Source of the DNA: Pleurodeles waltl
Lineage: Eukaryota; Chordata; Amphibia; Caudata; Salamandridae
DNA length: 64,000 nt
NCBI RefSeq assembly: GCF_031143425.1
Contig: NC_090444.1
Coordinates: 62,181,533-62,245,532 of the forward strand
Direction of reading: 5' to 3'
The notes under the pieces are model-generated. The model was not told the DNA's origin, ran no database searches, and saw nothing but the letters and a program-made list of their open reading frames with translations. The position numbers and the translations under genes are program-made. Every line of letters starts with the position of its first letter. Within the stretch, counting starts at the first letter, position 1. Of this stretch, positions 20,551 through 32,344 are shown in pieces.

Positions 20551-22101
20551 TGTTAATGCGTCCCTTTATGACTATTTTACTCACTTTGGGACTCGTTTTA
20601 GGCCAATTAATCTTTTGACCCTGATTGAAGACACCTTAGGACGAGATAGCTAATCAACATGTCAATCAATACGTCAATAATGTAATCAATATTTATCATA
20701 ACAATGCAATTCACCTTAGTCAAAGACATTTAATGTAACTCAGAATACCACCATGACCTTTCAGTCATGAATAACCACACCAGTTTAGTATGAATTTTGT
20801 GATATTTATTCCCTATTGATTACAATTCTACTAGCAAGTTTATTAATCTCAATACCAAGAAGCACATTAGCGTGTTAAAGATATGGAAACTCTGGTAAGA
20901 TTTCATCAAAGCAAGAATCACGAATATTAGAACATAACACAGCGTCAACATAGATTATCATTAGCAGAGTAACATTAACGCATTATTCAACAAAGCATAG
21001 ATTCAGTAAACAATTTAGTAACACCAATTTTGAAAACATCTAACTATGGTCTCTGTCAAAAGTAGCAGTTGGTACCTTGAAAGGAAAAACAAACAGACAA
21101 TCACAATTTCATTGTCGTATAGTTACCCTCCGTCTTTGGGTCAGCAGTCAGGTTCTGTCTTCGTCCTCAGGACATCAGTTGGATCGCCATCAGTCAGGAA
21201 CTCAGCTCAGGCAGGAAGGGCAAAGGGTACTTCCTTCATAAGGAGGTAAAGTATAAACGGGCAATCTAAGGGCAAGGATGGTTCTAAGAACCAAACTAAC
21301 AAGTCACCAAACAGAGTGACAAAGTTTCTGGATCATATCAATAGCATTTCCCTAACCAATCTAAGTGTCTTCCCGTGTCATAGGTTTTTATCCCATTTCG
21401 TTGTACATTCCCCTAAAATCTGGTTGGACAAGGGGTTGCACCCCATTATCTCCCTCCAATTATCTTCAAATTAGCTCATCGAATTTGTCACCCCATAACT
21501 GTTCTCACGTAGTTTATTGGTCCTTATGATTGACGTCTTTAGCGGGTGGAATGTTCGGTATTATTTCATACTCTCGTGGTCCTTTGCGCATCTTCGGTCA
21601 GTGGCTCCATTGTCTGTACCAGTTCAGGCGACCTTGTACCTGCTACTGGTCTACAGTGTTGCATTCAGCTAAAATATTTCTACAAGCAAGATGAATTTCA
21701 TGAGAACGGATCTACTACAGTTACATTCAGCTTCTAGTTTGGAGGAAAACAAGAGTTCATGCCCTTTAGCAAGTCAGCACACTGCACATTAGAAAAATAA
21801 ATTTAATATGAGAGTCAGGCAGCTAGGCCTCAGCTCATGCTAACTAAGGCCTAATGATTTATTAGCAAAACTTTAGCAACATAACCTTTAGTAATTAGTG
21901 TAAAACCATCTTTTAATATAATAATTCATAATTATTAGTCATTTTCATTAGTACCCGTATATATTGACGGCCACTCCCTGTGGGCACATTTCAAGCGCAT
22001 GTTTTAGCAGAACATATTAATACATTTTCTATGTGACATTATTATACATTAGTTCATAAACCTTTCATGTTAATATTGATTATATAAGCTACGCTCTCTC
22101 A
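20551..22101 (-). repeat. Retroviral 5' LTR, 1,551 bp
   Basis: On the minus strand it starts TGAGAGAGCGTAGC and ends GCATTAACA. It matches 8141-10999 apart from the MITEs and small indels there. It serves as the empty-site reference for MITE copies 1 and 2. A TTATATAATC lies close to the outer edge. A core promoter and polyadenylation signal are not assigned. Confidence 0.92.
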
Positions 22102-22105
22102 TTTT

Positions 22106-23280
22106 CTTTCTACAAAACTTCCCGCTCTATATTTCTAATACCTGGTTCACGGAAATAGCAAAATTGATTTGCACTTTCCTCTAGCATGGGCACCCTCCCT
22201 GGATATCCCAAAATACTTCCCCACTCTGTTTACAAAAGAAGACCCGGGGCAGTGGACCATCATTTATGTTACTGGGCATCCCATCTTCTTGTTATTAACA
22301 ACTGTTTGTCGGGCAGCTGGAACAATCCAGCGTACCAGCTGGAACTTAGCGACTCCCCTATGGAGAGGCCGATAGCCCGACTCGAAGGATTCCACCATTG
22401 GGATCTCACTGCCATCTCTACCCTAGCCGATGTTTGCAGAGAGTCCACTCTGTGTTCTTTCACTGAAGTTCAGGCACAATTTTATTTATCGAACACCCAA
22501 TTCCACTGATACCTCTAGGTGTACCACACCATTGACTCTTACAAGGAGGAACTGCACAACCTACCAGACTTTAATCTCCATGAAGCCTGGCTGAGGTTCA
22601 GGGGATGAGGTAAAGGGGGAGTTTCCCAATTCTATCAGGCATTGGTGAGCAACACCCCAGGATCCTTAGACTACGCCGGAGGTGGGAGGGTTGGATCGGG
22701 GAGTCGGACGAGGATGACTGGTGAAAGACCTGTATTGCCCATAAAGAGCTGGTGATATCGGTCTGACTGCTGCTGATTCAGATGAACTACCTCCACCACA
22801 ACTATATGACTCCCCAGAAGTTGGGACGGGCACAAATCCTTACTGATCCCCGGTAATCCCCAATGCCAATCCTTGGAAGCTGACTTCTTTCACATGGAAC
22901 GGCTGTACCCACAAATTGCATCATACTGGTCCCAGGTTGACACTACTGTGTTGGTGGTCCTGGGTACCCCCATAAACCTATCCACTATGGTGGCAATAAT
23001 GGGTGTGCTTGCTGGGCTCAGTGAGCCTCATGGGGACAGAACATTAATTGGACTAGCAACTCTGATATTCAAAAAAGGCATTGCTTGTGTGTTGAAAAAG
23101 ACTTTCCCACCAACACTGAAACAATGGTGCACTGGAATGGGCTGTTGTGCTAAACTGGAAGAACCAATTTACATTACCCGGGGTTTCCCTGCGAAGTTCT
23201 CCAAGATCTGGGGTAAATGGTGGGACTTTTATGGACTATCTTCCACACTGGAGTCCTTGGCGAGTCATGTAATTTAAACT
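22106..23280 (+). pseudogene. L1-like LINE ORF2, second part (C-terminal region)
   Basis: This continues the ORF2 cut by the retrovirus. The frame just after the TTTT duplication (FLYKTSRSIF) follows on from that before it. Further on, + strand frames match the L1 C-terminus, for example WTIIYVTGHPIF near 22250 and a cysteine/histidine region degraded to EADFFHMERLYPQIASYW at 22876-22930. Stops and shifts are frequent. The last recognisable part ends near 23277, so the LINE 3' end is close by. Confidence 0.75.
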
Positions 23281-23940
23281 CTTGGGGGGAAGGAAGGGAG
23301 GTGGGGACGGGACTGGCTTGAAGCTTTATTATTGGTGCTTCTGCTTCTTTTTGTTCTTGATTGCTCTATTTACTTGCAGAAACTTTATAAAATCTGTTTA
23401 TTAGACAGGAGAAGCACATTTAATGCAGAGTGTAACTTATAGTTACCATCATGATGTCATTCAAAACCCTGCATATTATTATATATAAGAGTAAAGAGAC
23501 AGTGAAATGATGGATACAAAATCATGGCTGCTCAGCCAGAGGCAATAAATATATGGAGTATATGAAGGCTTTCAGATGATCTGTTTCGGTGTTAACAAAT
23601 GTCATTAGCTCACTCCTGAGGTGAAGCGGTGCCAGACCGCGCATTTACTACATTTGCAGTCACGTTGGGATCATTGTCACTCAATGAAAATCTCAATGGG
23701 GCTGTAAGACTTTACAACACAGGACTTTACCAGGCAGATACCTTTATCGCGCATTGCACGTATAATTAAGGTAAGTAAAACCTGTATATGTGAATAGATG
23801 TTCTATTTTCTTTTTTTGGGGGGGAGGAACTCTCATAAAACAACACCTTTTAATTTACTCTTGATTTTGTTTTACCATTACCCACCCCTGAAACCTAGAA
23901 TTACCCTTACCCCCTTTACCATTACCCATCCCAAACTCCC
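23281..23940. other. Unassigned DNA
   Basis: I see nothing I can name between the 3' region of the split L1 and the (CT)n tract. Some may be the LINE 3' UTR. Confidence 0.4.

Positions 23941-23986
<46 letters not shown>
23941..23986. repeat. (CT)n microsatellite
   Basis: An almost uninterrupted CT dinucleotide run of about 45 bp abuts the T-rich 3' end of the next L1. Confidence 0.9.
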
Positions 23987-23989
<3 letters not shown>

Positions 23990-24334
23990 ATATTTTTTAA
24001 TATATTTTTATTAACAGTTCGCTGTTTTACATTTCACAGGTACATTAATGGGAACATCTTATTCTTGTCATACACCATGTTCAAATGGATACATCTCTAT
24101 ACATGTCTTCACATATATCTTGTGTCATGGTTTAACGTACATCTTCACCTTCATCTAAATTCTGTTATCTGTTAGCACTAGGATCCTAGTGTTCCTTTCC
24201 TTGGAGGCCTTACTCATTGTCGTTCTGTTTTACCCATTCGTTTTATATGCTCTCATAACAGCTTTAACTTAAGATTAAACTATGTACACACTTGGTGGCT
24301 TTTGGTGGGTGGTTTTGGTGTTGGGTAGAGGGGG

Positions 24335-27300
24335 TCATTCCCTGAGGGCGCCATACTTGGGGGGATAACTATCCAACCTCCTACATTTTCCTACTGCTTT
24401 TTGCGAAAGAATGTGGCCAACTCCGCACTGCCCCCTGTGGCTTATTGTGAGCTGTCGGTATTCTCGTCTAACTGTTTCATTGATGTTTTTCTCTCCCCAA
24501 TAGGTGGTATTGTTGGGTGTATCCCTTATCACATTTCTATACTCACTCAGGGCTCTGTTTCTGTTGGTGCTGTATTGGGAGCTAACGGTCCTTTCCCTAT
24601 ACTCTCCCAGCTCACCATTAATTCTTCCCACCCTGGGGCTATGGGGGTCTGTCGGATACCTTTTGCTTCTTCAGCCTTCAAGACCTGTAATTCTGCCCTG
24701 GTCCACTTTGTGACCTCGCTTTTCCATTCAGCGAGTGAGGGGTGGCTAGGAGCCTTCCAACCCCTTATGATCAGCCTTTTGTAGAGGGCCAGTGCGAGAT
24801 CCAGGAAGCGATTCTTAACCTTCCCTCGTAAAGTACCCGTCTTTAGGCCCAGCAGACATATATCGGGTGTAAACGGTAGTTCTGTGTCATATAGCCCTGA
24901 CATGAACTCTATCATTGCCCTTCAGCCAATCTGTAACACTGTGCATTTCCACATCATGCGGTCAAAGTCTTCCTCGCCCTCACCACATCTGGGGCACGTC
25001 CTGGGGGTCCCCCCATATATACGGAACAGCCGGTGAGGAGTAAGGTACGTTCTATGCAGGTAGTTATATTGGATGTATAGTAAACAGGTATTACGCGAGA
25101 TCCCCCGGGGATAAGCCAGAGCTCTGTTCCAATCTGTCTCGCACAATACATGTCCGATCGTTTTCTCCCACCTCTCCCTCAGCGAGTGCATGGGATCCAA
25201 TGAAGCCTCTATCTGGGCTCAGTATATTTTCGTAATCAAGTGGGGCTCTTCCCCCGTTGTCAACAGGAGGTGTAACACTCCGTGGACCTTGGGCTTCGCA
25301 TTGATCGTATCCCAATGGTCTTTCAGAGTTTGCACTAACTTCCTGTACAGCAAAAAGTGACCCTGAGGGACCTCCTTTCCTACCAAGTCGACGAAGTTCT
25401 GCAATACCCCTTCCTTAAAAAGCTCTCCCACCGTCACCACTCCTACACCCATCCATGGGCCTAGTCCTCGGCCCCCGGAGCTGGTTCCCTTCGGGTCCAC
25501 AACTAAGACCGACAGTGGTAGCGCCGGAGAGTAGGGTGGACCAATTCCGGCCCTACTCATACATCTCTTCCAGCACGTCGTCGCAGCGTTAGTCATTATG
25601 TTGTCTCCGAGGGGGGAAACCCTTTTCCCTATCATGCGTGCTATCATTTGGTCTATGTCCAATGGTCCATGGGGAGTAAACAAATCCAGTTGTCCTTTGC
25701 CCACCATCCAGCCGGCCACCCATTGCAGTTGGGATGCCAAGTAATATGCCTTGAAGTCAGGAGCCCCCAGTCCGCCCACACGCGTCGGTCTGCACATAGT
25801 AGTCAATGCTCGTTTAGACCCCAATTAATTCCTTTACCGACTCCCTCTTGTCGCAGCTGGGCCGCTAGAGGCTCAATTGCCAGGGCAAATAGCAGTGGGG
25901 ATAGTGGACATCCCTGCCTGGTTCCTCGGTATACCGGGTATGTATTAGAGATCGTTCTGCCCGTCTTCACCCTAGCTAGCGGGGAGGAATACAGCAGGTC
26001 CACCCATTTCAACCAGCTTCCACCTAATCCCATCTTTAGCATCACAGCCCTGAGGTAGTCCCACCTAATAGAGTCAAAGGCCTTTTCGAAGTCCACTGCT
26101 AACAAGACCCCCGTAGTAGGTTTCTCTTCTACTGGCATGTGTGAGATAGCAAAAATCCGCCTTAAATTCAGCAATGTGCTGCGGCCAGGGACAAAACCAT
26201 TCTGGTCTGCATGCACTAGTGTTGTCATAAGGGGAAGCAGCCTGCTAGCCATGATCTTACTGAGGATCTTAAAGTCGCTATTCAGCATTGATAAAGGACG
26301 GAAGTCAGTCACTGGTGCTTCCCTGTTTTTTGTTTTAGGGAGTGGCACCACCAAAGCCTTGCGCAGTGTGCCTGGTAGCTCTCCTCGGCGCAATGCCTCC
26401 GCATATACCTCAGCCAGCTGGGGCACCAACAATGTCCTATATTTTTTATAAAAGTCGATTGGGAGGCCATCAGTACCGGGAGTCTTTCCGGGAGCTAACT
26501 GCGATATGGCCTCGCTTATCTCCTCCGCTGACACGGGACCCCCAAGGCTATCCCTCTCTTCTGGGTTCAATGCTGGGAGAGTGATTCGCTGCAGGAAGTT
26601 CCGAAAGGCCTCCATCCCCAGGTCGCTGGGTTTCCTGTACAGGTGCATGTAATATTCCTTAAATGCTTCATTAATTGGGCCTGGGCTTCGCCTGCAAAGT
26701 CCCTCTTTGTCTTGTATACTTGTGATGGGCTCTCCCCCTCGTCTGGGCGTACCAGCCAAGCCAGCAGTCTCCCTGACCTACCCTCCTCTGATTGTACTGA
26801 TGCCAAGTATTTTTGTGTGTTATGACATCTGAGCTGAGCCTCGATCCGGGAATGTTCCCTTCGGGCTCGGTTATATTCCTCGTTCTCTTGGGCTCCAGAA
26901 TCCTGTCTCACTTCCCCCTTGTGTATTTTGTTCTCTAAGGAGGACAATTCCATTTCAAGTGTGCGTTTCACGCCCACTGATTGACCCAGGCAGAAGCCCC
27001 TCGTTACCACCTTAAGTGTTTCCCATTCTGTGGCCATGATGCGCTGGATCCACTATTAATCTTGATATATTCTGTCAGGTGGCAGTGAAGGGCCTCTCTA
27101 TACGTCTGATCCTCCAACGCAGCGGGGGACAGTCTCCATGATGGAATTGGGGGTCTGTCCTCTAAAATACTTAATGTCAACAGCAAGGGATTATGGTCTG
27201 ACAGTGTGAGGCCCAGATACTCTGAGTGGGTCACATAATGAGCAAGGCCCGCCGTGCATGTCATTCTATCAATTCTAGTGTGCAGCCGGTGGAGGCCTGA

Positions 27301-27884
27301 GTAATACGAGAAGTCACTGTCTTTTGGGTGTTGTTCCCGCCAGATATCCACAAGCCCCCAGGTATCCAGCCATTCACTAAGCTTTTTGGCTATTCTTGTG
27401 GACCCTGCGCCCTGCAGCAGCGGGGTCGATCTGTCCATGTTAATGTCTAATATTGCATTGAAGTCCCCCCCCACTAGCAATTCTCCTGTGCATTGGCGGG
27501 TAAGGTGGCTCGATAACTTAGTCAGGAAGGAGATTTGGTCCTGATTGGGAGCATAAATGCAACTCATGACAATTGAAATACCATGCAGTCTTCCCTCCAA
27601 CACCACAAATCTGCCCTCCCGATCTATGTCAGCCGAATCTATTATCAGTGGGACCCCGGCCCTGACCCATATCATTGCCCCCTCGCATAAGCTGAGTACT
27701 CTGTGGCAAACACCTGTCCCCTCCATCTGCGTCTCAGTTTCTCTACCTCCCCAGCTATTAATTGGGTCTCTTGCAGCATTGCCACCTGCACCCCTCTTCT
27801 CTTTAAGTAGGAGAGGATTCTGTGTCTTTTGGCCGGAGTGCCCATCCCCCTGACATTCCATGTTAAGCGATTGTAGTCTGCCAT
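24335..27884 (-). pseudogene. L1 ORF2: endonuclease and reverse transcriptase, YxDD region deleted
   Basis: ATG at 27884 (MADYNRLTWNVRGMG). The endonuclease is complete in motif: LQETQ, YAPNQDQ, GGDFNAIL and LSDHNPLLL. A frameshift near 27680 and another near 27030 break the frame. RT follows with APGKTPGTDGLP, AVDFEKAFDSIRWDYL and RGTRQGCPLSPLLFALAIEP. At about 25822-25830 the text jumps from KGI to the NWGSKR segment that normally lies about 170 residues later, so roughly 0.5 kb with the catalytic YxDD is gone. The C-terminal cysteine region is present (CPRCGEGEEDFDRMMWKC, about 24945-25000). A further frame change comes near 24920. The protein would have nicked target DNA and copied its RNA in place. 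This copy cannot. Confidence 0.9.
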
Positions 27885-28244
27885 ATTAATATAGTAATTG
27901 GATAATAGCGCCCCTGGTGACCCCAGATTTCCGGTCTACCCCTACCCATGTTCAAATATTTACTACCATCGTACATCGCCCCCCACTTAGCCAAGTTAAC
28001 TGATAACTGTAAACCCCAACTCCCCCATCCCAGGGCGCCTACTAACCTGCAGGTAGCCCAGAAAACCACGCAACAGTGCAACTTGTTCAAACATATAGCT
28101 ACAGTTCTCGCCAGGCTAGCTGGACCAGCGAGGTACTGGTTCGAGGGGCGGCCAAGTCCGGAGGGGCCTCATGTTCTCCTGTTGTGCCGTATCGCCAGGT
28201 CCTCTCGTGCCAAGCTTTTCCGAGCTCATCAGCAGTTTGCGGCG

Positions 28245-29365
28245 TCACCCTGGGAGCACATGTTGAGCAGCCTGAGTCCCCAGCCGAAGACACCACTGTG
28301 TCATCTGAGTCCTCTCCTGAGCCCTCCGGGGGGGGGACGCTCCACCACCAACTCGGGCCGCAGCCTCCAGAGCCGCTCTTTTGCCTTTTTCTTTTTGCGT
28401 TTGTGTTTGCGCCAGCCTCGGTCGATACCCTGGCCTCCGCGCCCCAGGGGCCCGGCGAGCCCGGCCCGCAGTCGCGCTCTCACCAACAGACCGCCCCGCC
28501 TGGGGCCCCCGCTTCTCGAGCCATTCCCATGCCTCCTCCGGGGTTTGGAGGAAAGTGGTTTTCCCCTCCAATATCACTCTCAGTCTGGCCGGATACAACA
28601 ATGAATATTGAATCCCTTCTTCTCTGAGGGCCCTTTTGACTGCTAGGAATGAGGTTCGCCTGTTCTGAACATCCAAAGTGTAGTCCGGGAATAGCGTCAC
28701 CTCCCCGCTACCTTAAACGGGCCCATCTCTCTAGCCTTCTGTATAGGAGTGTCTCTGTCTTTGTAATGCAGCAATTTGGCAATCACTACACGGGGTGGCC
28801 TACCGGGAGCAAGAGGCCTCAACGGCATCCGGTGCGCCCGCTCCAGCGTGTAGAAGGGCGTTAGGCATCCAGACGCCACCGTTGTACTAAACCTTTTCTC
28901 CAAGAAGTCCACCATGTTAGCTCCTTCGGCCCCCTCAGGAAGGCCCACCACGCGCACATTGTTCCTCCTGTTTCTACCCTCCGCATCCTCAGCTCTTTGT
29001 TCAAGTCGTGCTACTCTAGCAGCCAGGGAGGTCACCTCGGCTGCTAGATCTTTCTGTTTCGGTCCAACGATTGCCAATGTAGATTCCGTTTCCTTGACCC
29101 TGTCCGCCAGTTTATGGTGGTCTGCCCTTAGAAGGCCTATCTCGACCGCTACTTGGTTGATATCGTGTTGTAGTGTTGTCTTCGTGTCTTCAATCGCCCC
29201 TAGTATTTTGTCCAGGGTTTCCTGTAAGTTGGATTGTGGGTGGGACTGTTCTTCCATTTCTTTGCACGCTGGTGGCGACGCGGAGTCCATGATTTTCCTC
29301 TTGTGACGGGCCTTGGAGGGCATCGGCCAGGAAGGGCGGGGAGGGCCGCACCCCCAAGGCGCCAT
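28245..29365 (-). pseudogene. L1 ORF1: RNA-binding chaperone protein, one frameshift
   Basis: I choose the ATG at 29365 (MAPWGCG), because the open frame above it is only translated (TA)n. Other ATGs at PSKAR and DSASPP are possible. Residues about 45-130 form a coiled coil. An RRM-like part follows (NNVRVVGLPEGAEG, then RPPRVVIAKLLHYKDRD). The frame breaks at about 28697-28700 and continues shifted into the C-terminal domain (YSLLYPARLRVILEGKT, then TPEEAWEWLEKRG). That order is the vertebrate L1 ORF1 plan, in which trimers bind LINE RNA. The tail is R/A/G-rich. Confidence 0.88.
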
Positions 29366-29439
29366 ATCTTTGTGTATATATATATATATATATATATACA
29401 GATTCACTTAAAACCAAAGGTTACAGGGATGTTATAGTC

Positions 29440-29757
29440 GTTATAGTTAGGCTCACATTTCAAATGTACAAAACCATAGACATTCAGCTGCTAGAGTTAT
29501 CTCAAGTAAGTATAACTCATGCCCTAAGGTAACTGTAACTCGCTCCCCCGCAATGCACAGTATTTTCACCAAAACATTTACGGCAAGTATTACATTGATA
29601 TTATCAATGATGTTATCAAAAATCTCATGAGTGCCGTAATTTGTGGGGTAATTAGCAGTGCATGGCGAGGGCGCAAGCTATAGTTACCTTAGGGCACAAG
29701 TTATAGTTACTTGAAATAACTCTGACTATAACAGGTGAATTTCAATGGTTTAGTACG
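29440..29757. mobile_element. Imperfect foldback element
   Basis: A left arm at about 29470-29545 (ACTCATGCCCTAAGGTAACT) pairs with a right arm at about 29655-29750 (AGTTACCTTAGGGCACAAGT), and the outer parts (AAACCAT/ATGGTTT) pair too. Between them is an AT-rich centre. It has the shape of a MITE or foldback element. The exact ends and target duplication are unclear. It stops just before the TTAA at 29759. Confidence 0.65.
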
Positions 29758-29758
29758 T

Positions 29759-29855
29759 TTAACCACTTCAGTGCGGGTGTCGGCCACTGGCCGACGCCCG
29801 CACTACCTCCCGGGTGCGGGTCACAACCAGTGGCCAATACCAGGGAAGGGGTTAA
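29759..29855. mobile_element. TTAA-flanked palindromic segment: piggyBac-type end or MITE
   Basis: TTAA at 29759-29762 is followed by CCACTTCAGTGCGGGTGTCG, and a strong hairpin is centred on GGCCACTGGCC (about 29783-29793). A second TTAA lies at 29852-29855, preceded by GGGAAGGGG. Two readings are possible: an 89-bp piggyBac MITE, or the left end of the larger piggyBac-like element whose right end is at 38891-38912. Confidence 0.5.
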
Positions 29856-30423
29856 AAATTCCTTTGGATTTTTTTTTTTTTAATTGAAAAAACACCGGGT
29901 GACATGGAAGATCTTCCTTGCCTCCCCCGACCACCCACCAGACCCTTTGCAACGTCAGCGTGCCGCGAGGCAGGCTGACATCACTATCTGTTTTCCCCAC
30001 AGCTAGTCAGCATGCCGCGAGGCTGGCTGACATCACTATCTGTTTTCCCCACAGCCACTTCCTGCTCCGGTGGGGAAAACAGGCCCAAACTCCCTTCCTG
30101 ACGTTCGGGAAGGCCTAGTTTGAAAGGGGAGATTCTCCCCTTTCAAACGAAGCATTCCTGAATGGGTTTCCTGGCCCTTGATTGCAGCTGTGCCAGGAAA
30201 CCCCCACTAGACACCAGGGAATTTACTTGGGGGGGAGGGGGTCGGCCCCCTCGGAAAACGGGCCAACCGGGGCAATTTCTTTTTTTTAAAGGTAGGTTTA
30301 CCCCTGGGTGTGGCAGCGTCCGTGAGCAGGGAGATCCGCTGTGGGGGCAAGAATTGTTTTTAACATCTGTATGGTTTCCCAGGGGGCCACTATGGTCCCC
30401 AAGGAAACCATACAGCTGTTAAA
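29856..30423. other. Putative left arm of piggyBac-like element with a 50-bp duplication and a hairpin
   Basis: No gene is supported. A segment containing GCCGCGAGGC and GCTGACATCACTATCTG occurs twice in tandem at about 29951-30054. A hairpin made of TGTATGGTTTCCCAGGGGGC and its near complement lies at 30366-30418. A similar hairpin recurs at about 32207-32260 on the far side of the satellite block. Confidence 0.5.
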
Positions 30424-30536
30424 AATATATATAGATCTATATATACACATATAGATATATCTATGTAGATATATTTATCTATATATATACATATATATAT
30501 AGATATATATATATATATATAGAGAGAGAGATATAG

Positions 30537-30611
<75 letters not shown>

Positions 30612-30658
30612 TCTATATACATAGATGTGTGCATATATATATATATATTATTATATAT
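30424..30658. repeat. AT-rich microsatellite, mostly (TA)n
   Basis: About 235 bp of TA and related ATAG units, including one pure (TA)n core at 30542-30608. Confidence 0.9.
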
Positions 30659-30659
30659 T

Positions 30660-32162
30660 ACTAGAGCAGCTCTCCCCCTAAAATTGGGAACTTCCCAGAG
30701 TTCTCCTTTGTTTTTTGCATAATTGATGCGTCGCTCTATCCCTGAAAGGGTTTTGGTTTGACTTATACTGGGTGCTCCCTTGCGTCTGGACAAAGCTATA
30801 CCCCTCTGAAGAGCTCTAATGAGAGCAAAACATGTGTCAGGGGTTGCTTTACTCATTCCAGCTTGGCTTGGACGGTATTTGACCAGTCCAAAGCTGTAAT
30901 ACTGTGCCTGGATTGGTAAATGGCTTTTGTCATTTTACAGCTCGGCAAGGATGACACTATGTCAATCCTATGCTTAAAGATTTTGCTGTACAAATGGCAA
31001 AAGACTTTGTCACTATCTAGCTCGGCGAGGATAGCACTGTGCTAATCCTGTGCTTAAAGACTTTGCTAGATAAGCAGACATTTGAGGTGAGCAAATCTAG
31101 AGTGTCGCTGGTGTTTGCAGGGTGATCCTTACTAAAGCAGCTCTCCACCTAAAATTGGGAACTTCCCAGAGTTCTCCTTTATTTTTTGCATAATTTATGC
31201 GTCGCTCTATCCCTGAAAGGGTTTTGGTTTGACTTATACTGGGTGCTCCCTTGTGTCTGGACAAAGCTATACCCCTCTGAAGAGCTCGAATGAGAGCGAA
31301 ACACGTGTCAGGGGTTGCTTTACTCATTCCAGGTTGGCTTGGACGGTATTTGACAAGTCCAAAGCTGTAATACTGTGCCTGGAGTGGTAAATAGCTTTTG
31401 TCATTTTACAGCTCGGCAAGGCTGACACTATGTCAATCCTATGCTTAAAGATTTTGCTGTACAAATGGCAAAAGACTTTGTCACTATCTAGCTCGGCGAG
31501 GATAGCACTGTGCTAATCCTATGCTTAAAGACTTTGCTAGATAAGCAGATATTTGAGGTGAGCAAATCTACAGTGTTGCAGAGTGCTCCTTAATAGAGCA
31601 GCTCTCCACCTACAATTGGGAACTTCCCAGAGTTCTCCTTTGTTTTTTGCATAATTTATGCGTCGCTCCATCCCTGAAAGGGTTTTGGTTTGACTTATAC
31701 TGGGTGCTCCCTTGTGTCTGGACAAAGCTATACCCCTCTGAAGAGCTCTAATGAGAGCGAAACACATGTCAGGGATTGCTTTACTCATTCCAGGTTGGCT
31801 TGGACGGTATTTGACCAGTCCAAAGCTGTAATACTGTGCCTGGAGTGGTAAATGGCTTTTGTCATTTTACAGCTCGGCAAGGATGACACTATGTCAATCC
31901 TATGCTTAAAGATTTTGCTGTACAAATGGCAAAAGACTTTGTCACTATCTAGCTCGGAGAGGATAGCACTGTGCTAATCCTATGCTTAAAGACTTTGCTA
32001 GATAAGCAGACGTTTGAGGTGAGCAAATCTAGAGTGTCCCTGGTGTTGCAGGGTGCTCCTTACTAGAGCAGCTCTCCACCTAAAATTGGGAACTTCCCAG
32101 AGTTCTCCTTTGTTTTTTGCATAATTTATGCATCGCTCTATCCCTGAAAGGGTTTTGGTTTG
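30660..32162. repeat. Satellite block, unit about 465 bp, three full copies and a partial
   Basis: The marker GCAGCTCTC starts at 30666, 31137, 31598 and 32068, giving spacings of 471, 461 and 470. The last copy breaks off at about 32162 into (TA)n. Each full unit contains GAGAGCGAAACACGTGTCAG or a close variant, a motif resembling a common vertebrate repeat end, and a doubled inner segment around AGCTCGGCAAGGATGACACT and AGCTCGGCGAGGATAGCACT. On the minus strand a frame of about 60 codons stays open in each copy, but the frame itself matches nothing known to me. Confidence 0.9.
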
Positions 32163-32344
32163 ATATATATATTTATATATATATATAGCGATCACTTTTG
32201 TCAACACGTGTGTGGTTTCCCTGGGGGCTGCAATCGGCCCCCAGGAAGACCACACCCCATATAAAAGTGATCTCTTTACATGTATATGTATATATATATA
32301 TATATATATCTATATCTATATCTATAATAAGTTGAAGAAAGTTT
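32163..32344. repeat. AT-rich tracts with a hairpin
   Basis: (TA)n tracts at 32163-32186 and 32280-32325 surround an imperfect hairpin (GATCACTTTTGT...AAAAGTGATC; inner GGGGGC/GCCCCC) at about 32189-32271. Confidence 0.75.

Larger units (their letters stand above)
8137..22105 (-). mobile_element. Endogenous retrovirus (gamma-like, class I), nearly full length but disabled
   Basis: The provirus reads on the minus strand. Its two LTRs are 20551-22101 (5') and 8141-10999 (3', enlarged by two MITEs). TTTT flanks both sides (8137-8140 and 22102-22105), a 4-bp target duplication typical of gammaretrovirus-like integrases, and the flanks join into one L1. Between the LTRs, in order, are a PBS, a leader, gag with one zinc knuckle, a protease remnant, RT, RNase H, integrase with a GPY/F-type C-terminal domain, env surface and transmembrane parts, and a purine tract. 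The gamma-like assignment comes from the capsid wording, the LLGRDLL protease end, the EPRWKGPY integrase block and the env ectodomain. Lesions include in-frame stops in gag, RT, integrase and env, several frameshifts, and a MITE between RNase H and integrase. It cannot make infectious virus as it stands. Confidence 0.93.
23990..29400 (-). mobile_element. L1-like LINE (copy B), near full length, minus strand
   Basis: ORF1 and ORF2 are in the usual order on the minus strand. The 3' UTR is 23990-24334, ending in an A-rich tail (seen as TTTTTTAATATA on the plus strand). The 5' side ends in a (TA)n run at about 29377-29398, so the true 5' end is uncertain. It is much better preserved than the other two L1 relics but has several frameshifts and an internal deletion. 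I could not define a target duplication. Confidence 0.85.

Noticed and set aside
28076..28627. 183- and 218-codon + strand frames
   Set aside because: They are antisense to the L1 ORF1 C-terminal region and downstream GC-rich sequence.
30479..30856. 125-codon minus-strand frame
   Set aside because: Most of it is translated (TA)n. The rest is the satellite unit, open by chance in each copy.
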